Source: Actinosomnolentus pattersoniae (SeqCode)
GTDB taxonomy: Bacteria; Actinomycetota; UBA4738
Direction of reading: 5' to 3'
Length of the DNA stretch: 18,086 nt
NCBI GenBank assembly: GCA_013817655.1
Contig: JACDCJ010000015.1
Span: forward strand, 1 to 18,086
This document shows positions 12,908 to 18,086 of the stretch, piece after piece. A program made the translations under genes and the position numbers. Under the pieces are notes generated by a model. That model had not been told where the DNA came from. It made no database searches and saw nothing but the letters and a program-made list of their open reading frames with translations. Within the stretch, counting starts at the first letter, position 1; each line of letters starts with the position of its first letter.

Positions 12908-15900
12908 GTGCCGAGGTACCGGCCGGTGGACTCGAGGGTGGACCTTCCGGCCCTCGAGGTCACGATCCTCGAGTTCTGGCGTGAGCGACGGATCTTCGAA
13001 AGGAGCCTGGACCTCCGCAGGGGCGCCCCGGAGTGGGTCTTCTACGAGGGCCCTCCCACCGCGAACGGCAAACCGGGGATCCACCACGTCGAGGCCCGGA
13101 CGTTCAAGGACCTCTATCCGCGCTTCAAGACCATGACGGGGCACTTCGTCAATCGCAAGGCCGGGTGGGACTGTCACGGCCTGCCGGTGGAGCTGCAGAT
13201 CGAGAAGGAGATCGGCACGAAGAACAAGCGGGACATCGAGGCGTTCGGGATCGCCGAGTTCAACCGGCTGTGCCGGGAGTCCGTGACGCGCTACGTCGAG
13301 GACTGGGAGCGGCTGACCGAGCGGATCGGCTTCTGGATCAACATGGACGAGGCCTACTGGACGATGGACCCCGGATACATCCAGAGCGTCTGGTGGGCCT
13401 TGAAGCGGCTCCACGAGCAGGGGTTGCTCTTCAAGGACGAGAAGGTGACGGCCTACTGCCCTCGCTGCGGAACGGCTCTTTCCGACCACGAGGTCGCTCA
13501 GGGCTACGCGCAGGCAGAGGACCCAAGCATCTACGTCCGGTTCCCGGTGCTGACCGGCCCGCTGGCCGACGAGGGGGCGGACCTCCTGGTCTGGACGACG
13601 ATGCCCTGGACGCTGGTGCCCGCCACGCTAGCCGTGGTGAGCCCCGATCTCCCCTATGTACTCGCTCGGGGCGGGCACGCCGGCGAGAGGCCCGTCGTCC
13701 TGGCGTCCTCGAGGATGGAGGTGGTACTGGGCTCCGACGCGGCGATCGTTCGAGAGGTGCCCCTGGACGAGCTCGTGAGCGCTCGGTATCGGGGCCCGTT
13801 CGACTTCGTGGGTCCCGGCTCCCCGGACGAGCCCGAGAAGGACCCCGCGTCGTGGCGGTTCGTCGTGACTGGCGACTTCGTCAGAAGCGACGAAGGGACG
13901 GGGATCGTCCATACGGGTGCCGCGTACGGAGAGGACGACCTGCGGATAGCCCGGGAGCACGGGGTCCCGGTGGTCAAGCCCGTGGATGCGGAAGGACGTT
14001 TCGACGTGCGGATCGGGCCGTACGCGGGCATGTACGTCCGGGATGCCGACGCGCGGATCATCGAGGACCTGCGGCGGGCCGGGGTTCTCCTCCGCAGCGG
14101 TATACATTCGCATTCATTCCCCTTCTGCTGGCGGTGCGACACCCCGCTCATCTACATGGCGCGCCCGGCCTGGTACATCCGGACCACCGCGCGCAAGCAG
14201 GCCCTGCTGGAGGCCAACGAGACCGTCAACTGGTATCCCGAATACATCCAGGGCGGTCGTTACGGCGACTGGCTCGCGAACAACGTGGACTGGTCGCTTT
14301 CCAGAGAGCGGTACTGGGGGACGCCCCTGCCCGTCTGGACCTGCCCTCGTGACCACGTCACCGTCGTGGGGTCGCTCGCCGAGCTGTCCGATCTGGCGGG
14401 ACGGGACGTCACCGAGGTCGATCCGCACCGGCCGGCCATCGACGAGGTCTCCATCCCCTGCCCCGAGTGTGGGGAGCAGGGGCGGCGGGTCCTGGACCTC
14501 ATCGACGTCTGGTTCGATTCGGGCGCCATGCCCTTCGCCCAGTGGGGGTATCTGGGGCCGGCATCGGCGGCCGGCGAGGTCTTCCGGGCCCGATTTCCGG
14601 CCGACTTCATCGCCGAAGCCATCGACCAGACGCGAGGCTGGTTCTACACGCTCATGGCGGAGGGGGTGCTCCTCTTCGGGGAGTCCGCGTATCGCAACGT
14701 GGTCTGCCTGGGGCTGCTCCTCGGCAAGGACGGCCGGCGAATGTCCACCCGGCTGGGAACGGCCGTGGATCCCTGGTCGGTCATCGACCGGTATGGCGCC
14801 GACGCCCTCCGCTGGTTCCTGGTGGCCGGAGGATCGCCGTGGTCGGATCGCCGGGTGTCCATGGAGGCGATCGAGGACGTGGTGCGCCGGTTCCTGCTCA
14901 CGCTCTGGAACACGTATGCGTTCTTCGTGGCCTACGCCAGCATCGACGAGCCGGACGTCGCCTCGGCTCCCCCGCCAGCCGAACGACAGCCGTTGGACCG
15001 GTGGGCCCTGTCCCGGTTGCACGGGACGGCCGCGGTGGTGCGGAGCGCACTCGAGGCTTACGACGCGACGGGCGCCGCCCGCCGGTTGGCCGCTTTCGTC
15101 GACGACCTGTCCAACTGGTACGTACGGCGATCGCGGCGGCGCTTCTGGGACCCGGCCCGGGCCGCGTCCGGCGGCGGGGCGGACGGTGCGGACAAGGCCG
15201 CCGCCTACGCCACCCTGGGGGAATGCCTGGAGACTGTGGCCGGACTCCTGGCTCCCTTCACCCCCTTCGTGGCTGAGGAGCTCTACCTGAATCTGGTAGC
15301 CCGACAGGACCCGGGCGCACCCGAGTCCGTCCATCTCACGGACTTCCCCGCCGCGGAGTCGACCCTCATCGACCCCGGGCTGGATGAGGCGATGGAGGCG
15401 GCACGCACCATCGTGTCGCTCGGCCGGACCGTTCGGGCCGACGCGAAGGTCCGGGTTCGCCAACCCCTCCCGCGAGCCGTCGTCGGGATGGCGGCCGTCC
15501 CGTCTGGCCTGGAATCGCTCCTCCCCCTGGTGGCGGACGAGCTGAACGTCAAGGAAGTCGCCTTCGAGGAGCGCGGCGAGGAGATGACCAGTTGGCGGGC
15601 CAGGCCGAATTTCCGGGCGCTGGGTCCGCGGCTCGGCCCTCGCGTTCAGCTGCTGGCTTCCGCACTGGCCGGGGACGACGGCTCGGTTGCCCGTCGCCTG
15701 GCGGAGGGTCGCGAAGTAACGATTCCGCTCGAGGACGGCGACGTCATCGTCTCGCCTCAGGACGTGGAGCTTGCGCAGACCACCCGGCCCGGTTGGGGAT
15801 TCGCCTCCGAAGGATCCATCACGGTCGCACTCGATCTCGAACCCGGCGAGCGCCTTCGCGGCGAGGGGATGGCGCGGGAGATCGTCCACCAGGTGCAGAA

Positions 15901-16120
15901 CCTCCGCAAGTCCGCCGGCCTCGCCGTTACCGACCGCATCGTGCTGGGGATCGAGGTCCAGGAGGCGGAAGGCAGGGCCGCGGTCGCCGAGCACGTGCAG
16001 CATCTGGCCCAGGAGGTTCTCGCCTCGAAGGTGCTGGACGAGTCGGTCCAGGATGCCCTAGGCGAGTCAAAGGTGCAGGTCGAGGGCGCCCTCTTCTCCG
16101 TGTCATTGCGGCGCGCGTGA
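12908..16120 (+). CDS. ileS: Isoleucyl-tRNA synthetase IleS
   Basis: This enzyme charges tRNA-Ile with isoleucine in the cytoplasm and is a class I synthetase of 1070 residues. I start at GTG 12908 because it follows the T-box attenuator, has GGAGAAGGGGG upstream, and gives the usual N-terminus (YRPVDSRVDLPALE). The open frame back to 12761 is T-box leader. The HIGH equivalent is GIHH (His59, His60) after PPTANGKP. The editing domain follows (WTTMPWTLVPATLAV, GIVHTGAAYGEDD). Two zinc-type CxxC pairs are seen (YCPRCG, PCPECG). The KMSKS loop reads RMSTR (611-615), so the second Lys is Thr614. There is no bacterial C-terminal zinc finger, so it resembles the type 2, eukaryote-like group. Confidence 0.96.
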   Translation: MPRYRPVDSRVDLPALEVTILEFWRERRIFERSLDLRRGAPEWVFYEGPPTANGKPGIHHVEARTFKDLYPRFKTMTGHFVNRKAGWDCHGLPVELQIEKEIGTKNKRDIEAFGIAEFNRLCRESVTRYVEDWERLTERIGFWINMDEAYWTMDPGYIQSVWWALKRLHEQGLLFKDEKVTAYCPRCGTALSDHEVAQGYAQAEDPSIYVRFPVLTGPLADEGADLLVWTTMPWTLVPATLAVVSPDLPYVLARGGHAGERPVVLASSRMEVVLGSDAAIVREVPLDELVSARYRGPFDFVGPGSPDEPEKDPASWRFVVTGDFVRSDEGTGIVHTGAAYGEDDLRIAREHGVPVVKPVDAEGRFDVRIGPYAGMYVRDADARIIEDLRRAGVLLRSGIHSHSFPFCWRCDTPLIYMARPAWYIRTTARKQALLEANETVNWYPEYIQGGRYGDWLANNVDWSLSRERYWGTPLPVWTCPRDHVTVVGSLAELSDLAGRDVTEVDPHRPAIDEVSIPCPECGEQGRRVLDLIDVWFDSGAMPFAQWGYLGPASAAGEVFRARFPADFIAEAIDQTRGWFYTLMAEGVLLFGESAYRNVVCLGLLLGKDGRRMSTRLGTAVDPWSVIDRYGADALRWFLVAGGSPWSDRRVSMEAIEDVVRRFLLTLWNTYAFFVAYASIDEPDVASAPPPAERQPLDRWALSRLHGTAAVVRSALEAYDATGAARRLAAFVDDLSNWYVRRSRRRFWDPARAASGGGADGADKAAAYATLGECLETVAGLLAPFTPFVAEELYLNLVARQDPGAPESVHLTDFPAAESTLIDPGLDEAMEAARTIVSLGRTVRADAKVRVRQPLPRAVVGMAAVPSGLESLLPLVADELNVKEVAFEERGEEMTSWRARPNFRALGPRLGPRVQLLASALAGDDGSVARRLAEGREVTIPLEDGDVIVSPQDVELAQTTRPGWGFASEGSITVALDLEPGERLRGEGMAREIVHQVQNLRKSAGLAVTDRIVLGIEVQEAEGRAAVAEHVQHLAQEVLASKVLDESVQDALGESKVQVEGALFSVSLRRA

Positions 16121-16163
16121 TGCCCATGGGGCCGGACATGCGGCTTCGCAGCCCTGCGTTATC

Positions 16164-17396
16164 GTGAGTGTCATGAACGGGACCTGCCCCCTTGATCCGG
16201 CCGACCTCACTCGAGTCCTCCGTCCCCGAGAGGAAGCCGAGCCGCTGCCGGCCCGGGCGTACCTCGACCCCGCCGTCCTCGACTGGGAGCGCGAGCACTT
16301 CTTCGAGAGTTCCTGGGTCTGCGTGGGCCGCGAGGAGGACGCGCCCCAGCCGGGAGACGTGTTCACGGCAGAGGTGGGTCGCGAGTCGGTCCTCCTCGTC
16401 CGCGGGCAAGACGGTTGCCTTCGAGGGTTCTTCAATGTCTGCCAGCATCGAGGCACCCGGCTCGTGACGGATGAGGCCTGCTCGGCGCCCGGCCATATCA
16501 TCTGCCCGTACCACTCGTGGACGTACGGCCTGGACGGACGGCTCCTGGCGGCACAGCACATGGCCGGAGCTCGGGGGTTCGACCGTGCGTCGATAGGTCT
16601 GGCGCCCGTGCCCACCGAGGCGCTTGCCGGGTGGGTGTTCGTGAACGTCACCGCGACGGCCGGGCCGCTGCTCGAGTATCTGGGGAACTTCCCGGCGAGG
16701 ATCGATCGGTTCGGGGTCGAATCGCTTCGCCGTGCCGGTCGCAGGGAGTACGTGGCCGCGGCCAACTGGAAGATCCTGTCCGAGAACTACCAGGAGTGCT
16801 ACCACTGCCCCACCATCCATCCGGAGCTGACCCGGGTGACGCCATACCGGAGCGGAGGACGCGACGAGGAGTCGCTCGGCCCCTGGGTGGGCGGCCCGAT
16901 GGACCTCGCCGAGGGCTGCAACACGATGTCGATCTCCGGCGTGACCGAACGCGACCCGATCCCGGGACTGCCAGAGGAGGATCGCTCGCGGGTCTTCTAC
17001 TACTCCCTGCTCCCGAACCTGTGGATCAGCCTCCACCCGGACTACGTGATGACTCACTCGGTGTGTCCGTTGGAACCGGGCCGGACGCGGATCGTCTGTG
17101 AGTGGCTCTTCCCGGAGCCCGTCGTGACGGCCGCGGGGTTCGACCCGGGCGACGCCATCGAGTTCTGGGACCTGGTGAACGGCCAGGACTGGCGCGCCTG
17201 CGAGCGGGTTCAGCTGGGAATCGGCTCGCGTGGCTTCTCCGGCGGGCGCTTCAGCGATCTGGAGGGGACGATCCACACGCTGGCGGCGCTGTTCGCGCGG
17301 TCCTACCTGGAGGGTCGCATCGCTTCCGTGCCGGAGATTCGGCTCACCCGGGAGGGAGAGGCGGAGAAGGCCGGACGGTGGCCCGCGAGCGTCTAG
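16164..17396 (+). CDS. Rieske non-heme iron oxygenase, alpha-subunit type
   Basis: This is a predicted oxygenase component of 410 residues. The Rieske 2Fe-2S ligands are Cys93, His95 (CQHRG), Cys114 and His117 (CPYHSW). The catalytic mononuclear iron site is His214, His219 (ECYHCPTIHPE) and Asp342 (GQDW). The usual bridging Asp is Glu211, as in carnitine and glycine-betaine oxygenases (CntA/GbcA group), so a quaternary-amine substrate is a reasonable guess only. No reductase partner is in the window. The start may be GTG 16164 or ATG 16173. No ribosome-binding site is clear, and TATCGT at 16160-16165 sits where a -10 would give a leaderless ATG transcript. It lies 43 bases after ileS and may be separate from it. 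Confidence 0.87.
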   Translation: MSVMNGTCPLDPADLTRVLRPREEAEPLPARAYLDPAVLDWEREHFFESSWVCVGREEDAPQPGDVFTAEVGRESVLLVRGQDGCLRGFFNVCQHRGTRLVTDEACSAPGHIICPYHSWTYGLDGRLLAAQHMAGARGFDRASIGLAPVPTEALAGWVFVNVTATAGPLLEYLGNFPARIDRFGVESLRRAGRREYVAAANWKILSENYQECYHCPTIHPELTRVTPYRSGGRDEESLGPWVGGPMDLAEGCNTMSISGVTERDPIPGLPEEDRSRVFYYSLLPNLWISLHPDYVMTHSVCPLEPGRTRIVCEWLFPEPVVTAAGFDPGDAIEFWDLVNGQDWRACERVQLGIGSRGFSGGRFSDLEGTIHTLAALFARSYLEGRIASVPEIRLTREGEAEKAGRWPASV

Positions 17397-18086
17397 TCAG
17401 TCCTCTCCCCAGAACAGCTCGCGCAACGAAGAGACCTCGGGCTCGTCTCCGATGCTCGATCCCGCTCTCGCTTGGCGTGGTTGGGCGGCCGGGGAACGCA
17501 GGTGCCCGCTCAGCGGGTTCGCCCCTGTGGGACCCCCGGTCTCAGCGGCGCGCTCGCCCGAGCCTGTTTCGAACGGCGGCCGAACGGGTGGAGGCGGCGG
17601 CTCGGGCGGCGGCTCCTGGGAGACGGTGGCGTCGTTGCCCTCGCGCTGCGCCGATTCCTCCCCCTCCGGCTCGCTCGGGCGCTCATCCCCCGGACCGAAC
17701 CCGCCCGGGGCCGGCGGCGCTGGTTCCGAGGGCTCATCGGCCCGAGGGGCCGGCTCCGGCTCGTCCGCATCGTTAGCGGACTCCGGTGGCGGATCGGGAA
17801 CCGGTGACTCTTCCGCCGGGGCGGGCACGTCCCCATCGCTCCCGGCGCCCTCCGCGCCGGGACCTTCGACGTCCCGCGGGGCCCAGATCTGGGTCGCCGG
17901 AGTCTCGGCACGGGCGGAAGCCGTCTCGCTGCCTCGCCACAGCTCCGGGCCCTCCGGGGAGGTCGGTTCGGGCGCCCCGGGCGATCCGGAGATGGCCGCT
18001 TGCGAGGCTCCCGCCGCCGCCGCTTGGCGGGCGACCCGCAGGTTGGCCTTGACGCCTTCGGCATGGCTCTGGACCAGCGAGGCGAG
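17397..18086 (-). CDS. Unidentified proline-rich, acidic protein (N-terminus beyond window)
   Basis: The frame is open from the right edge to a TGA at 17399-17397 (229 residues, N-terminus missing). The first visible part (LASLVQSHAEGVKANLRVAR, then Ala-rich) looks helical. A long low-complexity stretch rich in Pro, Glu, Ala, Gly and Ser follows, including a run of prolines (PPPEPPPPPVRPP), then a short ordered end, SLRELFWGED. I do not recognise the family. By recalled gene order near ileS in Actinomycetota, it could be the tail of a DivIVA-like cell-division protein, but no domain in view proves it. Its stop directly abuts the stop of the convergent oxygenase gene. The frame could be spurious, but its bias and the distinct C-terminus argue that it is real. 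Confidence 0.6.
   Translation of the reverse strand, partial: LASLVQSHAEGVKANLRVARQAAAAGASQAAISGSPGAPEPTSPEGPELWRGSETASARAETPATQIWAPRDVEGPGAEGAGSDGDVPAPAEESPVPDPPPESANDADEPEPAPRADEPSEPAPPAPGGFGPGDERPSEPEGEESAQREGNDATVSQEPPPEPPPPPVRPPFETGSGERAAETGGPTGANPLSGHLRSPAAQPRQARAGSSIGDEPEVSSLRELFWGED

Noticed and set aside
14114..16003. 629-codon minus-strand open frame
   Set aside because: It is antisense to the well-supported ileS core, with no recognisable domain.

Overview
The window is high-GC, gene-dense bacterial DNA. It most likely comes from a member of the Actinomycetota, but no marker here fixes the genus. The evidence is the strong G/C bias at third codon positions, the mix of ATG and GTG starts, a T-box leader in front of ileS, and the gene neighbourhood ileS / DksA-like / lspA / RluA-family synthase / dnaE. 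That neighbourhood resembles the one I recall from Streptomyces and relatives. The organism assignment is inference.

Layout, left to right. (1) 1-3448, minus strand: a branched-chain amino-acid ABC uptake operon, livK > livH > livM. livM runs off the left edge, and the ATPase genes (livG/livF) are presumably beyond it. A very stable hairpin sits between livK and livH, and a palindrome overlaps the proposed livK promoter. (2) 3784-3867, plus strand: tRNA-Leu(CAA). (3) 3923-9303, minus strand: dnaE (DNA polymerase III alpha), then a TrpC-like protein with a substituted active site, then two tandem lipoprotein cupredoxins. The genes are 34 and 44 bases apart and the last two overlap by 4, so this may be one transcription unit. 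(4) 9476-10603, plus strand, divergent from dnaE: a stand-alone RecB/Cas4-type nuclease with an iron-sulfur cysteine set. (5) 10639-12464, minus strand: a compact operon of a DksA/TraR-like regulator, lspA and an RluA-family pseudouridine synthase. (6) 12589-16120, plus strand: a consensus -10 box, a T-box riboswitch with an attenuator hairpin, and ileS. (7) 16164-17396, plus strand: a Rieske non-heme iron oxygenase. It converges with a partial, proline-rich and acidic reading frame (17397-18086, minus strand), and the two stop codons touch.

Most genes are housekeeping: replication, translation, lipoprotein maturation and nutrient uptake. LspA would process the lipoproteins encoded here (LivK and both cupredoxins). 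The T-box ties IleS production to isoleucine tRNA charging, and the liv system presumably imports branched-chain amino acids. I see no CRISPR array, transposase, integrase, prophage or toxin-antitoxin pair, and no clearly new multi-gene system. The parts most worth a second look are the TrpC-like protein with four of seven catalytic positions changed, the iron-sulfur nuclease divergent from dnaE, the 270-residue membrane extension on LivM, the altered KMSKS loop of IleS, the three-cysteine zinc finger of the DksA-like protein, and several structured regulatory sites.
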